Shown in pieces: positions 24,532 through 36,529 of a stretch of DNA of 64,000 bases. Position 1 is the first letter of the stretch. Every line of letters begins with the position of its first letter. Below the pieces are notes generated by a model, which was not told the origin of the DNA, did no database searches, and saw only the letters and a program-made list of their open reading frames with translations. A program made the translations under genes and the position numbers. Origin of the DNA: Hedera helix (lineage: Eukaryota > Streptophyta > Magnoliopsida > Apiales > Araliaceae); assembly GCA_947179155.2 (NCBI GenBank), contig OX359265.1, forward strand, positions 4,139,501 to 4,203,500, in the 5' to 3' direction.

Positions 24532-26180
24532 TCACTGTTGCGAATAGCGGCATGTCCCATAACCTGATGATCAAAGGTGAAACCAACGGTCAAAAGAGTC
24601 TCGTCAAACTTTTAACTTCTATTACACATATAAGATTAAACTAAATAAACGGAAGTAGTAGAATGCATGCATAACCAATCTTTGTAATATTATTAGGACA
24701 AACACGTTTCTATCCCTCTATAAGAAAATAAACAGACATGATCGTAACAAACATTATATATATTTGAAAAATGCACATGATCCATGGTATAGGAAAAGAG
24801 GGATTATGATGAAAAGATCTTACTTGGGTCACTGAAAGTAACAAGCCCAGTTCCCTTAAAATCACAGTTCCAGTAGTTCCTCCCATGCATCTGATAGTAG
24901 GTATTCATGGCGTATGATGCATGTGCATGGATCTTGTTGGGAACAAAACAGTCCCCACTCTCATAAATCTCCCTACAATCCACACCACCTGGCCCACAAC
25001 AGAAATCCAGCACAGCTTGGATCACCTTCTCATCTGCATGCGGCTTTGCTACACACCAAACTGATGGTCCTCTTACCACACCAGATACTTTCTCCCCGAA
25101 CCCAGGTTTGTCTCCACCATTGCTGCTACAAAACTCACAGCTTAAATCTACATCATACACTTTAGATCCATCTCCATTAAAAATCCCAAAATTTCTCTCA
25201 CTTATTCCCCCTTGTTTTTTGTTCTCATTGAACAAAGCAAACACAAATATCTGTATATTATCCTTGGGTCTCATGGGGGTTCCTTTAGTAGACTGACCAC
25301 GTTCAATCAACCTAGTATTGTAAGTTTTTGCATTTTCCGGCCTAGCCGCCAAATCGCCGGAGTCACCTTTAGACGGCCAGCCGGATTCCGAAACAATAAT
25401 TTCGACCGAACGGTTTCCGAACCCTAGTCCATTGATAGCTGAATGGACTGCATCAATTTGTGCATCCAACATATTGTTGTAAATGTACCCCTTAGGGTCA
25501 TGGACCCCGGTACCGTTGCCTAGTAAAGCATACTCCAGGCTTATCATACCGGGATTATCACGATAAGCGAAATACGGATATGCATTAACCATGAAGGGTG
25601 CATTGGTATCGGCTAGAAACCCTACAATGGTTGTCATGATGGGCATGAGAGTGGTGGCAAAAGTGGAAGATGAAGGAGGAAATGAGGAAGCTAAAATAGC
25701 CATGGAATGTGGGGTTGTGACTTTGATTTTGCGGTCCAACCCACGTGCTAATAAAACTGCATGAATGTTCTGCATGGCTTGGACTAGTGCCTTGGGATCC
25801 AAGTCATCATCTTCAGTGGTTAAGTACTCGTTTCCCACGGCAATGGCAGTGATAGAAGTGGCCGGAACGAAGGGCATGATACGGGTGGCAAACCACTCGT
25901 CAGCTGACGACACGGCGGTGCTGATGTTTGCTACGTGATAGTTTTCCACAGCAACGATAAGGTCAATGCCGGAATTGGAGAAGGCTTCAAGGATTTGAGG
26001 GTTAGTGTCATAGATCTTAACTTTGTCGATTAGGGTAGATTGAAGGAGCTGAGCTACTCTTCTTGGTGAAGGGAGGTTGTTTCCGAGGGTACCGTAGTTT
26101 ATTCCGACACTGGAAACATTATGAAATGGAGTGAGGAAGATAAGGAGGGAGAGGAGGAGGAGGTTGTGGGGCTCAAACAT
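24532..26180 (-). CDS. Glucan endo-1,3-beta-glucosidase, GH17 + X8 (CBM43), 2 exons
   Basis: The coding exons are 24824-26180 and 24532-24563, giving 462 residues. The enzyme hydrolyses (1,3)-beta-glucan (callose) in the cell wall or at plasmodesmata. There is a signal peptide (about 1-24), a GH17 barrel with the acid/base Glu118 (AVGNEYL) and nucleophile Glu265 (VSESGWPSKG), and an X8 carbohydrate-binding domain from about 364 to the end, with its cysteine set (WCVAKP, DFCCGPGG, ESGDCF, NCDF) and HASYAMNTYYQ. Translating straight past 24824 gives an unnatural tail (KIFSS). Using the GTAAGA donor and the 24563 acceptor restores the family ending DPSYGTC. No GPI-anchor tail is present, so the product is likely secreted. 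Several N-glycosylation sites (NISTA, NGTG, NRSV) are visible. Confidence 0.93.
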
Positions 26181-26224
26181 TGTAGCTGAAGTTTTGAGTG
26201 TTTAGTAGTGCTAGAGTGAAAGTT

Positions 26225-26232
26225 GTTTATAA
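26225..26232 (-). promoter_or_regulatory. TATA box of the beta-1,3-glucanase gene
   Basis: The minus strand reads TTATAAAC 45-52 bp upstream of the start codon at 26180, which implies a very short 5' leader of about 15-20 nt. The flanking C+T-rich text fits a plant core promoter. Confidence 0.6.
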
Positions 26233-26349
26233 GAGGGAATATTTGTACCCATAGCTTGAGGAAAAGGCACTGGATTTGTTTGAAAATTACATGAATGACA
26301 CTAACATGAAGATTTAACTTGCTTGACCTGGTCCCATGTACAGTCACGG

Positions 26350-27120
26350 TAAGTAGAAGGTGACCAGTGACCAGTGACCACAGTGAGATTGGTGAAGTTT
26401 TTGATGCAGGGACAGTGCATGAGCTTGACTATTTCTACTAAGAAAATGCTAATGTTCTGACCAAACTAATAAACACTACTTTCTTTGTCAAATAATACCC
26501 TCATCATATTTCGCAAACACAAAATATATACACAATTATCTCAATATCCAGAAAATTGAAAACAAAAGGCGCCACATTTATAGGTCACTTGGTAAAAAGT
26601 CAGATTTTTCAGGGGGTAAGATAAACGAACTTTTTCAACAGATGCTACTGTGTAAAATCAAAGGCAGACATAATTATTAGAACTTTGACATAAATTAGAC
26701 AAAATGTGATGAGAAATGTGAAAACAGTACCTCTGAAAATTGGCCTCTGTATACAGCTAAAAAGATCAAACAGGACTATCCAACTCTCCGTGACGGGCAT
26801 CTTTGAATGCTTCCATATCCTTGATTTGTGAATTCACCACTTAATTTTAAACTAAAACTTTCCGATTGTGCGCAAAGCTAGAAGCTTAAAACCAGAAACT
26901 TGTTCCAATAATGTAAATATACTTATACTATCTTTAGATGTTAAATAGCATCAGAAAACATACATTACATGGGAAGATTGTAGCCAACTGTAAACTATAT
27001 TGTAAATACACGTGCTTCTCTTTTATCACCATTTTTTGGAATTTTTGTGCAAATAATTTACGAAGTTAACCCTCTAAAAGAAAATATTGGATTTTTCTTC
27101 TGTCTTTTTACAAGTGTAAC
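26350..27120. other. Intergenic: glucanase upstream region and IRE1 3' flank
   Basis: There is no coding frame of note. The left part is presumably the glucanase promoter; the part near 27000-27120 is probably the IRE1 3' UTR. Nothing else was recognised. Confidence 0.5.
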
Positions 27121-27123
27121 AAG

Positions 27124-30100
27124 TCATATATGAAAGCTTTTGAAATACTTGTGGAAAGATTCTTCCCCCACACAGTACCTGCAAAGCACTTTATAAACCT
27201 CAATTAGAAGTTTTGGAAATCGGCTAGAGAAATAGCTATCAAATCCTTCGGGAACAACACCCAGAATTCCCTGAATTTCTTTAGGAAGTTCTCTGTAGTG
27301 ATTCAGCTTGTTCCTTATGACCCGTAACAAATCCCTAACACTATCATATTTATAACGCCTATAGCGGCCAATGTCATTGATGAAGGCACCTTCCATCTTC
27401 TCATCCCATTTGCCATTCAAAGCTACCATTCCAATACTTTCCAATGCCTTCAGGAGTTCAGATTCATTCTCCCTGTCCTCCAGTTCTACCCGATCACTAG
27501 CATCTCGGAGAAATGAGAGTCGCATCTCAGAATTCCAAAACAAAGGATGATGCAATATGTCCACAGCCTTTGGCCTAGACAACAAAGATAATGTAGGCAT
27601 CATTAATCATAGAGGAAGTAGGTATACTATATAATCGTACTCATTTGGCAATGGCAGCTAATCAGAGTAATTGCCACTTATATGAACTGGAGATAATGTC
27701 ACAATATCTTAAGAACGCTCCGTCTGTGCATGTAATGTGTTCCTTGAGGACAAGAATTTAGAGTCGAGAGAATATTATGTGATACCTCAATTTCGGGTTG
27801 GGATCTAGGAGACCAGATATAAGATCCATAGCTTCGGGAATAGTCTCTAACAAGAAGAGGTCTTTCCTGTTATTTACTATGTTTATATCACGCTCAAGAT
27901 TCTCCCCAAATGGATGCTTTCCCCCAGTCATACAGAAAAAGAGAACACAGCCTAGACTAAATAAATCCACACCGCGTGTCTGGCGTTCATGAAGAAGTTG
28001 CTCAGGTGCCTGCCACCCAGAACTCCCATAACCTACATTAAACAACAAAATAAAATAACATAATTATATAAAATATGCACCAGTAAGACATGTGACATAA
28101 AATGTACTAAAGGAGTTACCTCAATTCCTAGGCATTTTTAACAATAAAATTAAATTAAATTGTCAGGACTCTTAATTATATACAACTCCATAGGACTCTT
28201 CCAGATCTAGAAACAAAAGGACCCAACATGTATTTGCACACTTATAGAGGCTCCCAAAGCATTAAAGGCATTAAGAAAGGATACTAACCAGTTGTCTGCT
28301 TAGTTAAAGAAGTCATGCCACCAGCAAGGCGTTTGCTTATACCCATATCTGAGACCTTGGCGCACAAGGATCTCTCCTCGCGTATCAGCACATTTTGAGG
28401 CTTTAGGTCCCGGTGTATAATTCCTAGTTCATGCAAATGTGCAAGTCCATGAACTATATCCCTGCAGTGCACAATTTATTCAGATCAATTTTGACCATTT
28501 TCCTTTTCTTAGCTTTTTTTGTGTGTTATTTCTTGAGCATTTTCACGAGTTATTCCTTTATATTGCACTTAATTCAAAATAATTATAATAAAGAATAGCA
28601 GTATGCACAGTGAAACTGAGGTACTAGATCTATGAGGATAACAATTGTTACATAATATTCAAAACAGTTAAAATTGATATTCAAAACCACAAATATATTC
28701 AGATAATCCACAATCATGCAGATAAAGCTTTTCGAGAATTTAACTCCCACATTACAGATAATAGAGATACAGTGACATTGAAAATCAAATGAGCATGGTT
28801 TACATGCAAAAAGTAGTACACTTAAATTCTGAATATTCAGATCAAAACCGAAAATAAATTCAGATAATCCACAATCAATCAGACAAAGCTTTTGGAGAGA
28901 ATTTAACTCTGAAATTGCCTCCAAAAGCTTTATCTGTTGTTGCTAGATGATGTTGCTTCCCAGGAGAAAGACGAGTTCACTCATCGAGAAACATCAAACA
29001 AAGTTCTTTTTGATTCCCCTTTTCAGTACGAACAACAGATAAAGCTTTTGGAGAGAATTTAACTCCTATATTACAAATAATAGCGCTACACTAACATTGA
29101 AAATCAGATGCGCATGGTTCACATGGAAAAAAAGTGCAAATTGTAGTACTCTGAACTAACCTCATGAGTTTTAACAACTGCGGTGAAGGATACCCATCAG
29201 CCTTCCACAATTCAAGACCGTTGCTATCATCAATTATCCATTGTAATCGAACAATGCTATCACCCCCAGTGCTGCAATCTTGGACCTTGCAATTTAATTG
29301 ATTTTGAGAAGAAGTTGAGTACGATAATATCAACTCATGTAAGCTGCAGGTACAACGCTCCAGAGAAAGGTAAACAAAATCTTGATCAAATTCCACTCCA
29401 TACCAGCGAACAATGTTTGGATGCTGATCAGATGCAATTAGATTATGAATTTCTTTCAAAGCCACATCATGATGGGTCTGTACGAGACGTTTAACAGCTA
29501 CTGGGCGGCCATCATGAATTCCCTCAAGTACAACGGTTCCATTGCTTCCTTTAGCTATTTCTTTATTTGACACAAACAATTTACCAACCTTACGCCCATC
29601 GATGGAATCATCAACAAAATTAAAAGCCAACTCAAATTTCCTTTCTATTGTCTCACTGCTGCCTCTGACTGAATTCTTATTTAGAACAATTGTTGGCTTC
29701 TTATCAATACTGATGTTCTTATTGATGCTTGATTTCCGAGGTTTCTTCTTTTTATACATCACAGCTTGCACCTTGAGGTCCTGAGACTGAAGGTCCGACC
29801 TACCCCGTTTCCCAAGATGACCAAGGCAGAAAAGGACAGCTACAGTGGACAACAGGAGGACAAAAAGTGGAACAAGGAACCTCACATGAGACCTTGGTTG
29901 GTATTTGGGAGATCTGCTTACAATAGTTTCAACATGCTCTCCTCCAGGTAGAGCGAAGATGGGATGGTCTTCAATCTCAGAATGGGGCAAAGCAGGCACT
30001 ATTTTCCCTTCAACATTCTGACGAGCACCTGGTAATCTCATTGTTTCAAGTAGAGCAAAGATGGGAGGGTCTTCAGTCTGAGAATGGAGCAAAGCAGGCA

Positions 30101-31938
30101 CTGTTTTGCCTTCAACCTTTGGACGCTTAATATCAGGAACAGGTAGAGAAAGGGGACTGCCTCTAGAAGGAAACTTTACTAGCTTAGTAGATACCAAAAT
30201 AGACTCTAAAGAGCTAGGATCATGGATTCGGTAGACAAGGGGCCTTGTTTGACAAAAATCATCCCCTTCAGAAAAACCTCCACCAAAAAGTTTCTCAATC
30301 CTTTGACAATGGGAAGAAGCTTCAATATCAGCAAACGTTAGGTGCCATAATACTTGGCCAGTCTTTTGAGAAGAATACTTCAGTGTATAGTCTGTTCTAG
30401 TAATGTAAAGCAGCTGCTCAACTGCATCCACGTCCACAGCAGTAGGCTCTTGCTGTTCTTCATATTTCCTTGCCACAACAGGTTTCTCTGCAGCAACGGG
30501 ATCCACAATATTTGGAGATCCAGCTGATTCGAATGTACGAATGACTGATCCAGATTTGGCATCAACAAGGAATACAGTGGTGTTCTTCATCCCTAACAAG
30601 ATTGCATCAGGTGAAACATATGGTGCACGTCTGATTAATTCTTCAGCACTGAATCCAAGTTTCTGGAGAGCAAAAAATAATTGCAATATTTATATAAAGC
30701 AAGTCTACTAGTTCATATAAGCTGAGAGCTTGTGCATGTGTACATGTTAAAAATCTGCATCATTATATACCACTATTGTAGAGTCATTAACTTGCATGTA
30801 GAGTTCCCAATCATCTTGTCCAAGATCAATAAAGAAGCTACCACTCAGGCTTGAGGCACCATGCTTATCACCTTCACGATTAGGAAGAGCCTGATATGAA
30901 GAATAAATTGGTGGGCCTGATGTGAACGACCAAATTACCTTTTTTGAACTGATCTCCATGAGAGATATTGTACCATCTGGGGCAACCACCAATGCTTTAT
31001 CATGTTTACTGAATCAAAAACCAAAAATAACAGATAATTTAACGACAATTAATATGGAGCTAACGAGAATATCAGCATCTATCACTGATTATTACTGTTC
31101 TTCAGACAACTAGCTAAAAAAAAAACTTTTGTGCTTGCGTTCAAAATTTACTTGAATCTTCTTTACATATAATTTCCTCATGGAGCTCACCTGGTTTTAT
31201 TTTGTATTAGGAACAGTTTTTTTCCCCACTACTATGCAGTTCCCCAGTATAATCTTTCTACACACAGATACAAGCCCAGGAAGAGTTTAATTGGTAGAAG
31301 AATAGCTTTTCATTCTTTGTATTTAAAGATAGAGGCAAAACTCATCAGATCTAAAAGAAACTATTCCTATCAGGTAGAAAACTCATCCACCACAAAGTTT
31401 ATCTAACATTTTCACATACAAGATACAACTTAGTTAAAAAGCAGAACTTGAGTTTGCTAAGTAATAAATTAGTCGAAACACAGCTAACTTCATATCGAAA
31501 GCAACCAATAATTCCCTTGATCTGTTTTACGAGATTTGAAATATCATAACAAGACGACATTTTTAAGCCTTTCGTATCAAATTAAGCATGCGTTAACATT
31601 AAATTTATCGAAGTAAACAGTTAACAGACATTTACAAGTAAAACGGTTGGCATCCCCTATAAGAATTACAGTTACTTTCAATTGGGGACAGCCACAAATT
31701 CAAAAAGCCTAACTGTTCATTTCAGGAAAAATAAAAGGAGCCAAAATTGAAACAGTAGTAAGACTCACGTTGTTGCTGGCAACAGAGAGTTGGACGGCGG
31801 GCGTTGAACGGCATTTACACCCTCAAGATTTTGATCGGAAACGGAGATCTCCGAGCTCCCTGAGCTCGAGAGATCGCCATATACAGCAGAAATTAAGGCG
31901 ATGATGCACAGAAGAGAGATAAATAATACCCTTCTCAT
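27124..31938 (-). CDS. IRE1: IRE1, ER stress sensor kinase/endoribonuclease, 6 exons
   Basis: Coding exons on the minus strand are 31769-31938, 30771-31008, 29161-30662, 28289-28461, 27786-28032 and 27124-27574; 2781 nt, 926 residues, all phases agree. IRE1 senses unfolded protein in the ER lumen and, after dimerising, splices bZIP60-type mRNA unconventionally. The protein has a signal peptide (1-21), a luminal sensor with PQQ-like strands (VVAPDGTISLMEISS, NTTVFLVDAKSGSV), a transmembrane span at about 398-419, and a lysine-rich linker. The kinase domain has GSNGTV, VAVK (K527), HRDLKPQN (D655) and a DMG in place of DFG (D675). The C-terminal KEN RNase (about 790-926) includes NKLNHYRELP and FPKLLIEVYK. 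Two oddities are a 34-residue tandem repeat just before the membrane span and duplicated segments in intron 3. An ERSE lies about 150 bp upstream of the start. Confidence 0.95.
28690..29150. repeat. Duplicated segments inside IRE1 intron 3
   Basis: The text AAAGCTTTTNGAGA(GA)ATTTAACTC occurs three times (near 28725, 28885 and 29040). The first and third copies extend for about 95 bp (ACATTACAGATAATAG..., TGACATTGAAAATCA, GCATGGTT.ACATG), and the third runs up to the 5' splice junction region. Copies one and two share an upstream CAGATAATCCACAATCA. Several differences per copy suggest the duplications are not recent. Confidence 0.75.
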
Positions 31939-32085
31939 CTCAAAAATCTCCGTACTAGGCTTATTAACATCAAATTCATAAGCAGAATAAAATTTACCAA
32001 ACGGAATTATGAATTTTAGCTAGGTTCTTCAAAAGATTCGACCCGAAAAATATAACCAGATGATTATTTAGGCCACATGACGGCA

Positions 32086-32104
32086 CCAATGAATTATATC
32101 CACG
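32086..32104 (+). promoter_or_regulatory. ERSE (CCAAT-N9-CCACG) upstream of IRE1
   Basis: The plus strand reads CCAAT, nine bases, CCACG, the exact classical ER stress response element; it also satisfies the plant form CCAAT-N10-CACG. It is 148-166 bp upstream of the IRE1 start codon. On the opposite strand the same site gives CGACGTGGA, close to a UPR bZIP site. This suggests that IRE1 is itself induced by the unfolded protein response. The match is read directly; the regulation is inferred. Confidence 0.65.
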
Positions 32105-32109
32105 TCGAA

Positions 32110-33385
32110 TAATCTACGTAACGACGAATCTAACTGTTTCGAGTATCCTTTATTTTTTTCTTTTTTTAATTTTCTTCAATAATGGTTAAAAATATTTATA
32201 TTTATCTATACTAAGACACTCACTTATGTAAAATATAATTCTATGATCATAGAATTATTAGTAAGCAAAATTACTGGGACATATGTATGACATAAACCTT
32301 AATTTTTTTTTTATTAAAAAAAAGAAAATATAAAAATACTACCAATGTTTTATTTTGACTTTAAATGATAAATTCCAAAAATTTAAGTTATAAATTAAAG
32401 TGAGTTTATTTAATTTTTAAAAAAAATAATTTTTTTTTTATTCATAATTTTATTGAGTCAAATTAACATCAATTTCTGATTTTTAAAATGCTGCAATTTA
32501 ATTTCAAATAGTCAAGATAATTTATTTTTTTCTCCTTTTTTTAGGAGAAATATGTTTTCGGTATATATATATATATATATATATATATTTGAAATGCAGT
32601 CCAAAGTCAAAATAATCATACTCCGTACCTAACTTGACTGACTATAAGGTATGCTTGAGGGTTGATTTGTTATGCATCGGTCATTTTTCATTTCTTTTTT
32701 TGATAACGTTATGGATCGGCCTTTTCCCTGGAGTAGACAATTCTTTTTATTATATAAGATTTATTTTTATTTTTTAAAATTTTTTTGAGTTCGAACCTTG
32801 GAGTAAATATAAAAAAAAATATGTGTATAATTGTGATTAGTTATATCTATGAAGTCCAATTATATTTTATCTGTTTCAAATTATAAATTTATTATTAATT
32901 TTTAAATGTTATTTTAAATTATTTTTAAACTTAATATTGATTAAAAAAATTGTGAAATAATAAATTTCATAATTATAATATTTTAAAAATAATTTACTAT
33001 ATTCATTATTATTTAACTAAAATTAAATAAATTTATGTTAATCTTAAATTTAAAAATATCTTAAATTAATTTTAAAAAGTCAATTGTAATATTATATTTT
33101 TATACGGAGGCAGTATATAAGTATAAAAAACAGCAAAGGCTAGTTATATAATCCTTCTTTTCTTTTCTTTTCTTTTTTAGCAATTTTACATATCAGACAT
33201 TCCACTTTCCAGCAATATTGATATTCTGAAATATACTCCTTCACAACATAGCACTATGCGAATTTATTATTATCTATCCCCCAAAAAGCATTGAATGATA
33301 AGTTGATAATGCACAAAATTATTCTTTGCCCCTAATTTTTTTTACTTTTCACAAGCCAAGAAGAAAATAATAATTTCCAGACTAA
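32110..33385. other. AT-rich spacer between IRE1 and GAPB
   Basis: No gene is seen. The spacer holds a (TA)n run at about 32563-32588, a TTTTC repeat at about 33150-33176, and many A/T tracts. The right end is probably the GAPB 3' UTR. Confidence 0.6.
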
Positions 33386-36081
33386 TTAGGCTTCATAAAC
33401 TTTGCATTCCTCTTCAGAAGGACTTGTCTTGCAGAAATCCTCCAATGGGTCTCCACTTCCTCCTGCTGCCACACCAGGCCATTTGCTTGCTACCAAATGT
33501 GCCAAATCCACAACTCTTTGGCTGCAAAACAAAAATTCACTCTAATAAGATACATTTACAGTAATAAATAAAACCCAAATTTAAACATTTATTGACTTAA
33601 ATTATAATCACGGGAAAAAAATTCAATGATTTTTTTGTTTTAGGATAATAAAGTCCCATTGGAACACAAGTGCTCAAATGGATCAACACCTAATAAATTA
33701 ATCTTTTGTATCAAGATGTGGCTCTAGCTGAGTGTATATGTGTCTGCGATATTCCTAACAGTTGTGTAGAAGTATAGTTTTTATCTTTTACATACCTGTA
33801 TCCCCATTCATTGTCGTACCAGGCCACGACCTTGACCATATCATCTCCCATGACCATTGACAACGACGAATCGATGGTGGAAGAAACATCAGAGCACCGG
33901 AAGTCTACTGACACGAGAGGGGAATCACACACGGCTAAAATGCCCTTCAATGGTCCATCAGCTGCCTTTCTAAAGGCAGCATTGACATCTTCGGCTGAAA
34001 GCCCTTTCTTCTCGACATTCACAACAAGGTCAACAACGGATACATTAGGTGTGGGCACTCGAAGGGCAATTCCATTGAGCTTGCCCTTTAGTTGAGGTAG
34101 TACTAGAGACACAGCCTTGGCTGCACCAGTACTAGTTGGGACTATGTTCAATGCTGCAGCTCTGGCTCTTCTCAAGTCCCTGTGTGAAGCATCTAAAAGC
34201 CTCTGTATACAACACAAAAAAGCATATTTGATCATGTTTTTGCCATTTGTCTAAATCAGTGAATTGTTATTACAAGCAAAATGTAAATTCAAGCGTGTTG
34301 TACCTGGTCACCAGTGTACGAGTGAGTGGTAGTCATAGTTCCCTTGACGATACCTGCATATTAAATTATTGGGGAACGTTTCGATTTTATAGCATTCCAA
34401 AACTCAGAATGATGATGCTTGTAATATCTAAATGCTTTCATATTTTTTAGAGTAAAAAAGGATACTTACCAAATTCTTCATCCATGACCTTCACAAAAGG
34501 AGCCAAACAGTTTGTAGTGCAAGAAGCATTGCTGCAGTCACAGAATCACAGACAATATTTAGATTTAATCATAAGAAAGATAGGTGTCCATAAGCCAAGT
34601 CACAATAGCTCTTCTTCTTCTTCTTCTTCTTTTTTTCTTTTTCTGTTGATAATTCTGACCTTACGATGTCGGCAACATCATGGTCATAATCCTTCTCGTT
34701 TACTCCAACAACATAGGTTGGAATGTCGGCTCCTTTTGCTGGTGCAGTGATAATAACTTTCTTGGCACCTGCTTGGATGTGCTTCCCAGCTCCGGGACCA
34801 TCCACAAACACACCTGTTCCCTGTTGTTCACATAATTCAGTTCGTTTAAATCTAACTAAAATTACGTTGTAAATCACTATGTTTATATAAAGTTAACAAC
34901 CTGACAGGCGTACTTGGAAATATATCTTCTAGATTGTTAAAGTAAACTCTTAGATATAGTTCGAAAAGTTTGAGGTAATTTACAGATTGTTTCCAGATTT
35001 TCTAGGAATAAATTATGCCAAATAGTAGATAAGTCCAGAATCAGATTACAACGGATCAAAATCATACCTCAATAACGATGTCTATTCCAAGCTCAGCCCA
35101 AGGAAGTTGGAGAGGATCTCTGTTAGATACAACCTTGATGGGCTTCCCATCAACACTGATGGTTTCATTGTCCACTGTTTTAACATCGGCCTTGAAAGTT
35201 CCCAGCATTGAGTCATACTTCAGCAAGTGAGATGCCTGTACTTATAATGCAAATAACTACTAGTTAAAAATTGGCAAAAGATTTGATTAACAAATGAGTT
35301 AAGTTCAGCGAATCATGAGAATAATAAAATTAAGTAATCCACTCACATTCTTGACACCACCACTGTCATTGACAACGATAACTTCAAGTGGTGAGTCTTT
35401 GCGCCCATGCCAGCAGCGGAGAAAGTTCCTGCCAATGCGTCCAAAACCATTGATTGCTACTTTCAATTTGGCAACTGTTTCTCCTTTAACAGGGGATGAT
35501 CCTGCAGTCTAATTTAAGATATAGGACAACTTATTGGCCATATCCGTTGAAGGAAAGTATAATCTAGTTGAGAACTGCTGCTTTCTGGAAAGGCATCTCA
35601 TGTACTCAGCTTAATAGTATTTAGTATCTTGCATATATGCTCCACAGTACAACTAGACAAATAGTTTACGAGACCTTTTCAGCTATATTTTCATTTGATT
35701 GATTTATATTTCATATAGTTTTCATCACCTATATGTTTTCCAATATCAAGAAGACTGACCATCTCAATAACTTTCCGAATATTCATTTAAAAGAAAGCAG
35801 TAAAACCTATAATAAACTCTCAGACCAAGTCCATTTGTGCTATGATTATTATAAGAAAATGGATTTGTGAAGAATATCAAATAATAAGTGATCTAAAATG
35901 TTTACTGTGAAAGGCTAACCTTAGGAGTAAGTTGGGCAGCCACCACATCAAAGAACGATCCTTCCCTAGCATCCTTGGCATATGTCAGGGAAACACTGGA
36001 TCGGAGCCCAGAGAACTCAGCTACTTCAAGTCTCTACACAGAAAAGATAATAACAAGCTAAGAATATTGGAAACCGAAAGG

Positions 36082-36117
<36 letters not shown>

Positions 36118-36260
36118 CTGCAAGCATGCTCTGAAAATGCACGCTCACACAGAGAAAGAACCTTGGCGAAGCATTGAGTAGGGAAAGAGTGGGAGCTTTT
36201 CGAGGGAAGCCATGTATTAGTTGGGATTCTTGAAGAAGCCAGAGCTGCATTAGAAGCCAT
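33386..36260 (-). CDS. GAPB: Chloroplast NADP-dependent glyceraldehyde-3-phosphate dehydrogenase subunit B, 9 exons
   Basis: Coding exons are 36162-36260, 35920-36033, 35347-35508, 35068-35235, 34660-34820, 34470-34531, 34304-34353, 33796-34202 and 33386-33521; 452 residues in phase. The enzyme reduces 1,3-bisphosphoglycerate in the Calvin cycle. A transit peptide (start MASNAALASSRIP) precedes the NAD(P)-binding INGFGRIGRN. The catalytic Cys239 lies in SNASCTTNC, followed by HSYTGDQRLLDASHRD. The C-terminal extension ending DFCKTSPSEEECKVYEA, with redox Cys438 and Cys447, is diagnostic of GAPB rather than GAPA; it allows thioredoxin/CP12-linked regulation. I chose the ATG at 36260 because the text after it matches known GAPB starts; an in-frame ATG at 36287 is also possible. 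The exon 1 donor (AAG/GTTCTT) is weak, and intron 1 contains a (TA)n run. Confidence 0.96.
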
Positions 36261-36380
36261 GGCTGCAACTAAAAAATATGAGGACACTCACTTCCTTACA
36301 TATGTACTGTTTGAATTCTTATTATACAATTATGCCAAATTTTTTAAGGTTGCAATTTCAGTAAATGAATGTGTGGTGAG

Positions 36381-36405
36381 AATATATTTAAAGGTATTAG
36401 ATAAG
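36381..36405 (-). promoter_or_regulatory. TATA region and I-box of GAPB
   Basis: The minus strand has a TTTAAATATATT TATA-like stretch at 36381-36392. Just upstream, GATAAG (plus strand, 36400-36405) is an I-box, a motif common in light-regulated photosynthesis promoters. The distance to the ATG (about 120 bp) fits a normal leader. Function is inferred. Confidence 0.45.
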
Positions 36406-36529
36406 ATCACAACTTGGCTTGGACCTTCAGAGTTTGTACCACAGATTGATGGTTCACCCTTTTGCAATATCTTTATATATGGGTGGCTAATATGTATTTT
36501 ACCACAGCTGCACGAATCGTGACACTCAT

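Noticed and set aside
24804..24823. Extension of the glucanase frame to a stop at 24804
   Set aside because: The text past the GTAAGA donor does not match the family; a spliced 32-nt exon restores the X8 C-terminus.
28583..28924. Minus-strand frame with leucine-rich text (LNSLQKLCLIDCGLS)
   Set aside because: It looks a little like a leucine-rich repeat, but lies in IRE1 intron 3 within locally duplicated DNA and has no second convincing repeat.
36021..36287. Frame containing a Tyr-Ile repeat
   Set aside because: GAPB exon 1 read through its donor into a (TA)n intron; the repeat is not protein.
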